Below are positions 14,108 through 24,990 of a stretch of 64,000 bases of DNA, one piece after another. The stretch is from Nemertoderma westbladi (taxonomy: Eukaryota; Xenacoelomorpha; Nemertodermatida; Nemertodermatidae). The DNA lies in contig JAUCBJ010009041.1 of the NCBI GenBank assembly GCA_032718475.1, forward strand, positions 62,001 through 126,000, read 5' to 3'. The position numbers and the translations under genes are program-made. Numbering within the stretch: position 1 is the first letter of the stretch; every line of letters begins with the position of its first letter. The notes below the pieces were generated by a model. It saw only the letters and a list, made by a program, of their open reading frames with translations, ran no database searches and was not told the origin of the DNA.

Positions 14108-17100
14108 CTTAACTGCGTTATTTCGTCCCATAACGCAACATTCTCTTGTTTCAGCTCATCCACCTCCACACCCATATTAACTTGTTGTCCGCGAATTCGC
14201 TCCACTTCTCGCATTACCTAATAGAATGAAATAAATGAGTTTAAGGGAAGTACCGGTACACAACGGCAGTCAGGCTTGTTCTAGCTTCTTTGGTTCCGGT
14301 CAAAAGGTCCTGGGTTCGAGGCCCAAAGGAGGCCAGGGAAGTTTTATTAAAGTCCCTTTTGCTCGAAAGGGACTGGAAACGGCCCATATCTTTGTTGCAT
14401 CATAAATAAATATGGTCGCCAAATGAGTTCTAGTTACCTCTGGGGAGTTCTGGGGGAACCGTACTGTAAGTAAGCCGTCAGACTGTGTCATCCCAGGTCG
14501 ACTGCCTCAAATACCCTCACTTTCTCAGTGAAATATATAACACAACGGGTTCTCAAAATCCCAAAATTAGCAATCATTCGAAAATAAAACCAATGCACTA
14601 CAACAGTACTACTATATTCTACCTGCTGATTGCAGCTGCACATATAAAGATGCTATGCTGGCTTAACAAAAACATTTGGGACACAATCATGCAATCCACA
14701 TTTGGCATTCCCCAATGCAGCGTGCATTTAGAATGCTGTGCTCAGCACAGCAGTTAGAGCCCAGCATGGACTCCCATAGAGGAGTACTGGAACTACTGCT
14801 GCTCTAAATAACCGGACCTTAAGTTTCCGATTAATTCTCGGTGACTTCCAAATCCCGATTTGTGTGCTTGTTGTATGTATGTATCATTATTTATTCACCT
14901 GACTTCCGGATCCATGATCCCAGGTAACAGAAGTCGTCCACATGCTCAAGCATACCATCCTTTGAGCTTATGCTCATCCGATCAGAGACTTGCTGAGGAC
15001 TTTCAAAGTTAACTGTCAAAAGTGTGTCTCCCTGGAGGACGCCTCATAACACTTCAAATGGTTCTGTGTCACCATCAACAGTAGACACAAATGTTGTCGA
15101 ACCATCGTATACTGATCTGATTGCTGCAATAATTTCATCAGGAATCCCATATAATGAAAGTATGCTGAACATACGTGAGCGAGAGACTGAATCAAAGGCT
15201 TTGAAGAAGTCAACAAAGATAACAAAATGGGTTCCATGGTCCCACGACCTTTACAGAACCAATTCTGATTTCCAAATGCCTGAGAAATTTTTTTCTCAGA
15301 TTTTGAAGGTTCTAAATGAAATAAAAGGAATAGCGACGTCTGTGATAGGAAACTATGGAGAGGAAGGAACGCGTGGGCGAGGGAGCTACGGATGTAGGGG
15401 AAGGAAGGGAGCGAATGTAAACGAAGTACGAGTACAGTACACTACACACACACTTAGTAACTTGGTGATTCTCAACATGAAGATTAAATTATAATCATAC
15501 ATTAAAATTCCGCATAAATGCTGCCAAAGTCTTTTACTTAATAAAGATGATATCTGTATATTAAACTGTACCTCATGGTAATCCGCGTTGTAGTTGGTGG
15601 TGTCGTGGGGCGCTACGGCACCAGGTGCGTTGTAGTTGGTGGTGCCGTGGGGCGCTACGGCACCAGGTGCGTTGTAGTTTGTGGTGCCGTGGGGCGCTAC
15701 GGCACCAGGTGCGTTGTAGTTGGTGGTGCCGTGGGGCGCTACGGCACCAGGTGCGTTGTAGTTTGTGGTGCCGTGGGGCGCTACGGTACCAGGTGCGTTG
15801 TAGTTGGTGGTGCCGCGGGGCGCAACCAACGAACCCCGCCCAGCCCTGTAGGTCGACGAGCTGCCGGCAACCCGACGTTTTATCAGCTTCAGCAACTCCG
15901 GACGGCCCCGTAGGAAGTAGGTATGTTTAAACTCAATCCCGTGGCTTGGAAGAGACATGAATGAGGGTTGAACCTGATAATTAAACCAAAGTTACAACTT
16001 AGGGACGGATATATTACTAAACAATTATTACAACAAACTTCCTAGGTCAACCAAGAATATCATTATTAATAAATCAGTACAAATTAATTTAGGCTATAAA
16101 ACCACAAAGATTCCATTATTAACATAACAAACCAACCTTTTTGAATCCGTATAAGTTCAACTGGCGTATAAAGCTCGTCATGTTGTTGTGTTTGAAGTGG
16201 CGAGGTAAAACCTGCTCAATGAAATCGGCTGAAGAATTTATTAAGAAACTATTCCCTTCTGAATTCCACTCAATAAGTTTCGCGTAGAATCTATGAAAGA
16301 TTACGATTATGGAATAGCGAGTGGCGCGTGTTACCGTACAATAACTGATGCAATCGCTGAACATAAATAAATTAATTTGGAACTGAGATACCGGTAGTTT
16401 GTCCTTCTGTCTATCCGGAAGTTGCATATGGATATTTATTTTTTCTATTAGATTTTTTAAGAGTTTTAAAAATTCAAACGTGTTTAATTTGTCAAGAAAA
16501 CACAGAAATTGGAAGAAGGTTAATTATTTTGCTAACTATAGCTCGTTACTTTCATTCACTAGTTTTGTAGGAGAAAGATCTCCTCTATCGCTACATTTTA
16601 ATGATAAAAAGTCTTTATAATTAAATAATTTGCTCTTTATAGTATTTTATTTGGACTCCAAAATAGATTACGTGAGCCATAATTTATAATTTTTTAATGT
16701 GTGAATCCAGACCGTCCTCATATATATTATATAAAAAATTTGATTCGATAAAACAGGTTTTGGAAAGAAGAATAAGCATACTCAAACCAGAATACTCCAG
16801 AAAAACGAGAGTAACCTGGTGGGGGTAGTCACCTTAAAAATAACAGTAGAGAGATAACTGATCATTGACTAAAGAACCAACACGTCTATTATAATATTAT
16901 TATTAACGTTTCTTCAGATCTATACCCACCAAATCGATATTTTTGGAATTTTTAAATTTAATAGCTACCGGTAATAAAGTAGAATATAACTAACTTTGAG
17001 TTTACAAGATCCCAGAGTTTACCTATAAACCCATAAACTCCAGGTGTTTCATCTGTTTTTACAAAATCGGTACCGCTGCTGTTACCTGGTACCGGTACCG

Positions 17101-17908
17101 GTAGCAGAGTGAATACGGGAGAGGGGTTTACGGTAGCGGGTGTAAGGTAAACGGGAGCCAACGAGGTTTCTAGGAGTTCGGAGGATTCCACTAGAACACG
17201 TGACCGTTCCACAGCGGAACTTACGATAGGCTGGTTAATAGATAGCGAATTGGTTATCGTACTATCACTGCTCGTTACAGAAGGTCCTGGTATAGCGGTG
17301 AGGAACGCAACTTTGGAACCTTTACCGGTACCGGTAGGTGTAGATATGGAGGTAACGGTGCCGGCACCGGTACCCTCAGACACTGGCGGAGGAGCCTGCC
17401 GCGTATCGACTACGCCCAAGGTGAGCTCAGGAAGCGGAATGTTTCTGCCCCGCGGCGAGGTGTTACCAGTGGAGAACGAACCACCTCGTGTTAGTTTCGG
17501 CAACGAAGTTATTTCGCTGAAAGTTTGGTCGACTTGTTCAGATGTGTCGGATATATTGATGTAATTACCTACACCGGAATGAACGGTGTGCACAAATTTC
17601 TTGGGGATACCATTTGAATTGGAGGATTTAGCTACAGCAGGGAATACTAGTCTAGTGAGTTGGGGATTGGCAGGTCTAACATTTCTCATACGAATAGGTT
17701 TAGCTGTTCCTTTATTTTGAGTAGCTGGGGCGGTGTGGGTGTTGGATGTGGATGGTCTTTGGTCCATCGTCGTGCCTGCGTATGCATTCCGGTTTTGGAT
17801 TCTGGTAGGTGGATTTGGTCGACTTAATATAGTCGGTTTGTTTCTTCCTCTCTTTGACCCGTGTGGCATTGGTAACAAAAACTTACTGTTAGCGGTAGGC
17901 TTATTCAT
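14108..17908 (-). CDS. Heat shock factor (HSF-family transcription factor), 5' four exons, 3' part outside window
   Basis: Heat shock factors are nuclear, trimeric activators that bind nGAAn elements. Four exons join in phase on the minus strand: 17908-16995, 16290-16137, 15973-15572 and 14217-14108, giving about 526 residues before the frame runs on. Donors read AA|GTTAGT, AAG|GTTGGT, GAG|GTACAG and AAG|GTGAGT; each acceptor ends in AG. Residues 1-289 are a Ser/Thr/Pro/Gly-rich, probably disordered extension. The winged-helix DNA-binding domain covers about 290-391, with GKLWDLVNSK, then EWNSEGNSF, then HNNMTSFIRQLNLYGFKK (recognition helix), then YFLRGRPELLKLIKRR. A 42-bp in-frame repeat follows. 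The last exon begins the HR-A/B trimerisation coiled coil (VNMGVEVDELKQENVALW). The start is the first ATG of the long open exon; a further upstream exon is possible. The long N-terminal extension is unusual for animal HSFs. Exon 3 could also read on unspliced to a stop at 15386. Family assignment is firm; the subtype is not resolved. Confidence 0.88.
14240..14490 (+). repeat. Possible tRNA-derived SINE fragment
   Basis: A B-box-like GGTTCGAGGCC lies at about 14313, inside tcctgggttcgaggcccaa. A GC-richer body follows with an inverted motif (agtcccttttgctcgaaagggact). A matching A box is not clear. It lies within the HSF intron. The short frame on the opposite strand is a by-product. Confidence 0.35.
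14620..14757 (-). repeat. Retrotransposon 3'-tail-like repeat
   Basis: Read on the minus strand this stretch resembles the sequence after the retrotransposon ORF end near 24001-24060: both carry a cattc-taatg/aaatg, acgctgcatt, gtggattgcat series. Related tails occur at 19230-19305 and 58085-58140. It lies just downstream of the reverse transcriptase remnant at 14900-15235 in the same orientation, so the two may be parts of one decayed element. Confidence 0.5.
14900..15235 (-). mobile_element. Decayed non-LTR retrotransposon reverse transcriptase fragment
   Basis: Translating the minus strand gives a reverse transcriptase palm segment. The catalytic motif A is FVDFFKAFDSVSRSRM, followed by LYGIPDEIIAAIRSVYDGST and, after one in-frame stop, GVLQGDTL. 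The segment with the catalytic YxDD is deleted. The frame resumes with the downstream motif EHVDDFCYLGSWI near 14925. These are standard landmarks of non-LTR (LINE-type) elements. It sits in the HSF intron between the linker exon and the coiled-coil exon, in the same orientation as that gene. It is clearly dead. Confidence 0.85.
15572..15830 (-). repeat. 42-bp coding minisatellite in HSF exon 3
   Basis: Five to six near-identical copies of a 42-bp unit (ggcgctacgg recurs at 42-bp steps) lie inside the third HSF exon. The unit is 14 codons, so copy changes keep the frame. It encodes APHGTTNYNAPGAV repeats in the linker between the DNA-binding domain and the HR-A/B coiled coil. The high copy identity suggests recent expansion or ongoing length variation. 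Confidence 0.9.
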
Positions 17909-18851
17909 GTTACAGTGTTAGGCCCATTTCATTCAGTACCATATTCCAGTATTCACATATACCCGGTCCAGCCTGTACAGATTATACCGTTATCAGGTTA
18001 TAGCGGCCTATGCCGGTATGCATCTATCAGTCTATGTGTGTAGGGTGCAATGTGTCGAGACTGGTGCTTAGATCGTGGATTTTCCAGTTAACATTATTCC
18101 ATTTTGTATAAAACTGTAAAACAAGTAATGTGGTTGGGGAAAGCTGCTACTAAACAGCAACCAATCACGTTAATCCTGTTTAACACAGAGTCAATGAGAA
18201 TGGAATATTGCTAACATGAAAAAGTTCAGGTTACCATTATATCATATCTCAGGATCTGTATTCATTATTATGACTCTCCCTTTGCAGCCTTGTCTGTTTC
18301 ATTATACAAGTTGTACGTGTACCGAAAGGAAAGCAGTCAGGCGTCAGGCGGAACAGAAGAGGTACAGCAATTTAAATTATTAAGAATTGAAGCAACAGTA
18401 ATAATAGCCAAAGCCAATACCTGTACATAATACAGTAATACTATTAATACAGTAGCAGGTTTTGTTAATTCAATACTTTAAAGACTGAAAGAGCCTTAAA
18501 TGGGCCTTATTTTTCTCATGGTAGTTACATCGGAGCAGTAATGAGACGATTAAAAAAGTAGTGGAATGTAATTTATGCGATAAGAAATACACAGCAACCT
18601 CTGCATTATCGAGAAACAAACAAAAAATTGATAAAAGGAGAACCGACAGCAAAACTAAACCATTTCCACGCTGCCCAGCCTGCGAGCACCGTTCTTTTTG
18701 CTACTCTTGTGTCGGGAATGCTACAGACAGACCTTGGACCAATTGAATGGATAGGATGTAGCGTTTGCACGGGTGTAAACACTACGCCGACGACCGGCAA
18801 CCACTCCCGACAACAGAAAATATGAAAATGTAACCTGGGTTCGTAACTCTC

Positions 18852-18915
18852 GTTTATTGTTTTGGTTAGACTAACCTTCCACTGTAACTTCCACTGTTCC
18901 TTTCCCTCAATTAAT
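18852..18915 (+). repeat. Copy of a dispersed ~90-bp repeat
   Basis: It carries gtttattgttttggttag, then a ccactgtaac block and cctttccctcaatt. The same order of blocks occurs at six other places in the window, on both strands. Confidence 0.65.
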
Positions 18916-19229
18916 AAACTTAACTTACTGACTTAAACTAAACTTAATTAATTAGCTTTAATAATGGTTGTCGGTGTTGTTTGTCGGCGTTACGGCGTAG
19001 CACTGTAGCATTTACACCCTGTTTGCACGAAGTGGTTGGTATCATAAAAGTTGTGTGAATAAAACGCAACACGAGATTCGGAGTGATGAACTATGATATG
19101 CTGATATGTGAGACCTGCATTTTGCTGTTTTGCCCACATTGAATATTGCTACGTCAGTATCAGTACGTGGCAACTACTTCAATGAGCTATTGTATAAGTA
19201 TATACAGTATGTTTATTACTAACTACTAG

Positions 19230-19305
19230 GATCGGCATGCTGCATTGCAGCTGCATTTTTAAGAATGCTGTGCCGGCTTGTCAACAAAAATGCACCGCCA
19301 CAACA
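19230..19305 (-). repeat. Retrotransposon-tail-like repeat
   Basis: It shares gcatgctgcattgcagctgc and an agaatgctgtgc block with the inverted copy at 58085-58140. Both are probably from the 3' tail of the same non-LTR retrotransposon family. Confidence 0.5.
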
Positions 19306-19907
19306 CCAATTATTACTAAACCAGACTTAACTATAAATATTTAATTTACAGTACATCATTGTGATTAAACTAATCAACTTATACTACGGTATTTTTTATT
19401 TTTCTTGCATTTATTATGCCTGGCTGCCTGGTATTGTATTATATAATATTATATGGCTTACTCGATTACTAACTGACAAACACTACACAGCACTGCACTA
19501 GCAGCTTAATTACTGTAATATCTGATTACTTTGGCTGTTTGGAATAATGGTAGGCCTAACCTGAACTTTTTGAAGTTAGCAATACTGCAATATTCCATTC
19601 TCATTGACTCTGTGTTAAACAGGATTAACGTGATTGGTTGCTGCTTAGTAGCAGCTCCCTAGCAGGTTTCTCCAACCACATAACTTGTTTTATATAAAAT
19701 GGAATAATGTTAACTGGAAAAGCCACGATCTCTAAGCACCCGTATGTCTGTATGTGTCGGGTCAGGTCAACCTGCCAATATCAGAATATCAGTCCACACT
19801 CCACAGTCAGTCAGTCCAGTTCCAGTATAGCCTAACTGCCTAACTAGTACAGTACCGGTTACCGTAGGAGAATAGTCAGGTATCGCGGTATCGGTGATCG
19901 GTAGTAA

Positions 19908-20391
19908 GGGGCCGTCCAAGTATGACGTCTGCACTTTTCCCCAAAATGTTGACCCCCTCCCTCCCCTAAATCAGATGTCATCAGATAGGCGTTGACCCCC
20001 CCCCCCCCCCCCCCTAAATCAGATTAAAAAAAAATTTGTAATAAACTTAATAGTTTATTACAAAAATTATTGTATTTTTTTTTTATTATGAAGATGTTTC
20101 ATTTTCAGGCGAACCCCAGTACCACAGTACCCCAGTAGCACGCGTCCTAATCACTGAAACATGGTGACTGGTAACTGAAACAGAAGGTTGTGCTAGGGGC
20201 CTTCGGGGGCTTCGAACAATTAAAATAGGCAAGCTATTTACTCTTCTGCTATATCTCTTCTAGCACCTATAAATGAACATGCTGACGTCAGATTTTGGCT
20301 GACCCCCTCCCCTCCCCTCATCAGCACGTCATCAGATTTTCCCAACCCCCCTCCCCCCCCTAAAGTGCTGACGTCATACTTGGACGGCCCC
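19908..20391. mobile_element. MITE-like element, 484 bp, with ~30-bp terminal inverted repeats
   Basis: The ends are GGGGCCGTCCAAGTATGACG at the left and its reverse complement at the right, with the match continuing into tctgcactttt versus tcagcacttta. The flanks may form a TAA duplication. The interior is non-coding. It has C-rich runs just inside both ends and a near-tandem tgacgtca/gatgtcatcag motif. No transposase is present, so it must have moved in trans. Confidence 0.8.
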
Positions 20392-20639
20392 TAAGTCTGT
20401 AAGTACTGAAGTATGAAGTAGTGCTACCGCACCGCCCTACCGGCAACCGGTACTGCAGTAGCCTACTGCGTACAGGCAGTCGATGTTCAGGTTCCTCTGG
20501 CAGTCTGCTGGTCTGGTTAATTTCTGTAGGTACCGGTCTGCCGGTACCTGCTGCTGCTGCATTGTCATCATGATTGTGAACGAACACGCCCTGAGATTAC
20601 CGGTATCCAAGTTCAGGTACCGGTACTGAGGTATCAGAT

Positions 20640-21083
20640 TACGGATAAGGTAGAATAGAACGTCTGTCCTTATCTGAGCTGAGCTGATCTGACGGCATCT
20701 GATCCTATAACCAATCAGGAGAAAGAAATATAATATTTACCTAACTGTCTGTTAGTTAAATAGCCAATAGGGGATCACGTTTCATGTTGCCCTGTTCAGC
20801 CGTTACGTATCAGTATCATCATCTAACATAACAGTACAGGCGTACTGGTATGCATTCAATGCAGCAAAGGCAAGTTATTATATATTAAAAATGCTATATA
20901 CTATACTGTAGGATGAAGGATGTCGGGTATGAAAGTTGTGTGATTTCCCCAGCAGTGATGGGTAGAGTGTTAGATGTAAACAACTTTCGCATATTCAGTT
21001 GGTGTTGAAACATTAATCATTTATTAAAAACAATACAGCCTTTCTGACTTTGCTGCAATATTTTTCTAATCTTTCTTGTTAAA
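20640..21083 (+). repeat. Direct repeat, copy 1
   Basis: It matches 22490-22875 nearly throughout, with small indels, from aacgtctgtccttatctg through ctataaccaatcaggagaaa to caatattttt and ctttcttgtta. No gene is seen. It could be a solo or paired terminal repeat or two insertions of one short element. Confidence 0.8.
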
Positions 21084-21381
21084 TACAGTAGTTATTAATA
21101 TTAATAGTTGTTAATTATATTAACTATAATTAATATTTATTAAACAATGATACTTATTGGTATATCACATTTAAAATATTTATTGTTGGTTTGTTACGCT
21201 AAAGGGAAGGCAGGAAGGGGTACAGTCAGACAGTATCTCTGTACAGTACTGTACTGCCGAATATGGCGAAACATGCCCCATATTGCCCTGGTTGCAGCTG
21301 ATACAGCGGAGTTTATATACCCAGACGATGAATGGAGATGGGAAGGTGGGTGGGAATCAATAAACGCTGTTGTTACCTTCT

Positions 21382-21437
21382 AATTGAAGGAAAAGAGCAG
21401 GTTACAGCGGCGACAATTTCTAACCAAAACAATAAAC
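21382..21437 (-). repeat. Copy of the dispersed ~90-bp repeat
   Basis: On the minus strand it reads gtttattgttttggttagaa, then ctgtaacctgctc and ccttcaatt, the same order as the copies at 39909, 43412 and 60032. Confidence 0.65.
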
Positions 21438-22084
21438 GATGTTTTTTTTGTGTTTATGATTGTTTTTTTTAAAGACGAATTTTCACCCACCGCGCACCGC
21501 CGAAAAATACAAGTTTAATAATTCTTATGCAATTTTTACATATCTGCACTTTCCATTGAATTCAGAACACTCACAAATCCGTATGACGCAAGATACAAGG
21601 TGACACAATCAATTGATATTGTTGATGGGTTTCAAAGTTTTGTGCTAGCACCAAATTTTGCACCCATACTTCCGAAAAATACAAGTTTGAGATGTCTAGT
21701 TGTTAGATAAATATTTATTCCATTGAATTCAGAGCCCCCTTAAACCTCTAAAATGTAAGATATGAGTTGTCACAATCAATTGAACTATTGAATGAATTTT
21801 CAAAATTTCTTGCTAAAATTTTGCACAAAGCATCGAAAAATACAACGTTGATATGCCTGGTGCAATTCGTATATATTCCAACGAGACCGGAACGCCTAAA
21901 ATATCTATAGCGGAAAAAACAGCTTCAAACAATCAATTTACAAAATTGACATACAGTACCGTATTTCAAACCCGCCGCTAAAAACAAGTTTCAAATTTCT
22001 AGCTTAGGCCTATTTTATATGAATTCCTTTTAGTTAGTTTCAGTTAGTCTTTTAGGCAGTAGCGTTAGTTTCAGAGGGGGAGGT

Positions 22085-22400
22085 TTTATATTCCCCCCCC
22101 CCCCCCCCCCCACCCAGGTTTAAGGGAATACCGGGGAAACTTCACATGCTGACATGGGCAGAAACTCCAGTACTCATTTAGCTACACCATTTATAGCCAC
22201 CGGTGGTGTTATAACCGGATTGAATTGAATTGAATTGAATTAAGGATGCAAGACAGCTATGTCTCGCTAAACCCTTCAAAGCATTCGTGCCGAAACGAAA
22301 ACTACATTGGCCACCATGGCAGTGTTGAACCCACAACCTCCGAGAGACTGAGAGATGTGTATTAAATATAACCACTACACCAAGGTGGGCTCTGAACCAA
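22085..22400 (-). repeat. tRNA-derived SINE
   Basis: On the minus strand a good A box (ttggtgtagtggtta, near 22370-22386) is followed at tRNA-like spacing by a B box (tgggttcaacac, near 22325-22335). These are the two internal RNA polymerase III promoter elements. The body then passes through a short run of attca repeats. A poly-C tract sits at about 22089-22111 at its far end. Confidence 0.75.
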
Positions 22401-22413
22401 GGTGGACAAAGTG

Positions 22414-22534
22414 TCAGATGCCGTCAGATCAGATCAGCAGATAAGGACAGACGTTATTAGCCATCCTAATTACGGATTATGCTCTGATGCGAGGTAGAAT
22501 AAAACGTCTGTCCTTATCTGATCTGACGGCATCT
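22414..22534. repeat. Inverted repeat at the start of direct repeat copy 2
   Basis: Left arm 22414-22454 (cagatgccgtcagatcagat then cagataaggacagacgtt) is the reverse complement of 22502-22534 (acgtctgtccttatctgatc then tgacggcatctg). This gives a roughly 35-bp stem with about 48 bp of loop. Confidence 0.75.
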
Positions 22535-22875
22535 GATCCTATAACCAATCAGGAGAAAGAGATATAGTTAAATAGCCAATAGGGGATCAGGTTGCCATGT
22601 TACGTATCAGTATAATCATATGACATACTGTAGCAGTGCAGTAGGCATTCAGGCATACTGGTATGCAGCCAAGGCAGCAAAGGCATGTTAAAAATGCGAT
22701 ATAGGATGAAGGATGGCGGGTATGAAAGTTCTATGATTGCCCCAGCAAAGATGGATAGTTTCAGATGTAAACAACTTTCGCAGATTTAGTTGGTGTTGAA
22801 ACATTAATAATTTATTAAAAACAATGCAGCCTTTCTGCCTTTGCTGCAATATTTTAGTAATCTTTCTTGTTAATA
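22490..22875 (+). repeat. Direct repeat, copy 2
   Basis: This is the partner of 20640-21083 in the same orientation, about 1.8 kb downstream and slightly shorter through internal deletions. The SINE at 22085-22400 lies between the copies. Confidence 0.8.
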
Positions 22876-23511
22876 GATAATTATTGCTACCATGGGAACG
22901 CTGCTAAATGAAAACTGACATGTTTTAGAAAAATAGCTACCATTCTAGAACAATACCATTATTTTAAAAACATATTGCTACATTTTATTGAATATTAGTT
23001 TTGGGAAATTTTGGTATACTGGGAGCTAAACCTGTTTTGTTATAACGGTGATATATGGTTCCAAAGATATACCCATATTTGAAATATTTTTATTTTTCAT
23101 CAATTTAATCTCATTCCACTCTGTTTCAAAATAATGACTTTATAACAAATATTTATGCCAATAAAAAACAACAATCAAGATGTGACTACAAATCACTTTA
23201 AAATGACAAGTGACATCTAAATGGCATTTCAGACAACACTTCTTCACAGGTTACCATGACTACCACTACAGATGCAATTGAAGATGACTCAGATATGACA
23301 CAAACGAATGACTTGACACCTCCCACAAAAGAGAGGTTAGTTCTTTTAGTATATTCACTTTAATTTATATATTTATCATAATTGTTCTTAGATGATTTCT
23401 GCAAAGATGATTCCTTCGATAATGACATTTTTGAATACTAAATCCTATTTATTTAATCCTACTTGGGCCGGGGGCATATTCCCAAACCTTACACTAGTAG
23501 GAAAAAATCAT

Positions 23512-23700
23512 GTAAGGAATGGAGATAGGGGTCGAACTAGTGTAAGAGTTTTATACTCAGTTTGCAGGTAGAAAGTATTCCAAACGCTGTAAGGAATGGA
23601 GAGAGGGGTCGAACTAGTATAACGGTTTTTATATTCAGTTGATAGGTAGAAAGTGTTACAAACGCTGTAAGGAATGGAGAAATTGGGTGAAAAATCATGC
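23512..23700. repeat. 78-bp tandem repeat, about 2.4 copies
   Basis: The motif gtaaggaatggaga starts at 23512, 23589 and 23667, each followed by ggggtcgaactagt or a decayed form and by ggtagaaagt. No coding potential is supported. Confidence 0.75.
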
Positions 23701-23779
23701 AAGGGTTATTATACCAACAGTATTAGAAGAATAGACTTAGACTAACATGTGATATTATTCCAGGCAGTAGAACATTGGA

Positions 23780-24066
23780 TTATGGTTTATACAGGGCTGC
23801 ATGAGCTGCCCCCCACACATAAGGACAACACTGCGCACAATATTGTGCTTTGGCAGCCCCATAGAGAAAATAAGCATGATGGACAGCCCATGACTTTCTT
23901 AAGACGCCTCCTAAAGGACACTGGCCTTGAAGATGCAGCTAATCTCGCGAAAGTCATGGGGGGTAGGGAATTGTGGCGGTGCAACTTTGTTGATAACCGG
24001 CATAGCATTCTTAATGTACGCTGCATTTGGCTTGCCAATTGTGGATTGCATCATGACCTACTATAA
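23780..24066 (+). mobile_element. 3' end of a non-LTR retrotransposon (ORF tail)
   Basis: The plus frame encodes the C-terminal tail typical of LINE-type polyproteins. It has [20 protein letters not shown], then LLKDTGLEDAANLAKVMGGR and ELWRCNFVDN. The last pieces match the conserved DTGL...DR..WR signature after the reverse transcriptase. The reverse transcriptase itself is absent, so this is a 5'-truncated insertion. Decayed, oppositely oriented copies of the same tail sit at 58150-58260 and 58560-58680 in the foldback element. Confidence 0.75.
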
Positions 24067-24102
24067 CAGGTTATAACTGTTATAGTAGGTCATGATTGCA
24101 TC
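24044..24102. repeat. Short hairpin after the retrotransposon tail
   Basis: The arms gcatcatgacctactataac and gttatagtaggtcatgattg are complementary over about 23 bp around a short loop near 24070-24076. It may be part of the element's 3' end. Confidence 0.75.
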
Positions 24103-24990
24103 CAACAGTTATCCAACGGTTATCCAACAGAGCAAGCGCCATTTTCATGGCCATGTTAGTTTTCGTGCTGTGCTCCCTTTCGCGCACCCATCTCCAGTAC
24201 TTTTGTACTAAGATTTTCAATAGTTTTCATAATTCACTACAATTAATTTATTTGCGATATATAGCGGTTTTTTGGATGCTGAATGCGATTATAGAACTGC
24301 AATATGTATAAAAATATATTCGTGAAATTTTTTCGTAATTTTTAAAGTGTCATCTGGGGTACAAATAAAACAAGTACTGCAAATATGTTAGTCAAAAATC
24401 ACGTCAAGAGCTTCAGTTCATTCAAATTTTGCCTCCTTCCTGTTGGTACATGACTTGAATTTGCACAACTCAATGCAATGATGTTGATGTTTGTTTTGTA
24501 GGCAGATACAGAGTGAGTACAAAACAAAGACTCAACACCCAATTATAAAGAAAAATTCTGGAAACCCAGGAGGAGTTGAGTGAAACTACAGTATATATCG
24601 TAGCTTAAGTGTCATAAGAGACGAGGCCCTAAGTAGATTTTTGTTGGATTTTACTTTTTTATACAATTCCACACTTTAACACATATGCTCTATCAGCTGG
24701 TGAAGTTTTGAAAATTGTCTAATGTTTATTCTAACTGATAGACGTACTTTAGATACATTGGACAACAATAAATAATATATTTTTTTTACCAGAATATCGT
24801 TTTATGATATTGAAATGAAGATGTATGATATACTATATGACGACATACGATGACATACGATGACATGAGTAGTAGAAGAAACATAGTTCTGAACGAACTC
24901 CTCCCTAGCTTGGGCTACGGCTCGCATCTCGGAGGCAATTAAAAAATGCCAAATTTCTGCGCTAAATCGAGGTGTTTAATGACCATCTGT

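Larger units (their letters stand above)
18064..19743. mobile_element. Non-autonomous element with about 175-bp terminal inverted repeats
   Basis: The left end (about 18064-18235) and right end (about 19559-19743) are inverted copies. Both ends read inward as ggtgcttag, atcgtgg, ttccagttaacattattcc, then ggttgg and gcaaccaatcacgttaatcc, ending at aaaaagttcaggtt. The core carries no convincing gene. It has a second, imperfect inverted pair (about 18762-18802 and 18965-19030) and the dispersed repeat copy at 18852-18915. I could not define a target-site duplication. Confidence 0.75.

Noticed and set aside
15575-15930. Plus-strand Val/Gly- and Cys/Trp-rich frames
   Set aside because: They are the reverse frames of the 42-bp coding repeat in the HSF exon on the minus strand.
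20360-20587. Small minus-strand ORF of 75 aa next to the MITE
   Set aside because: It overlaps the MITE end and has no recognisable domain or homologous neighbour.
23256-23456. Acidic exon-like pieces (an ATG frame rich in Thr/Asp ending at GAGAG|GTTAGT, and a downstream DDFCKDDSFDND frame to a stop)
   Set aside because: The donor and acceptor phases do not match, no domain is recognised, and the region is surrounded by repeat debris.
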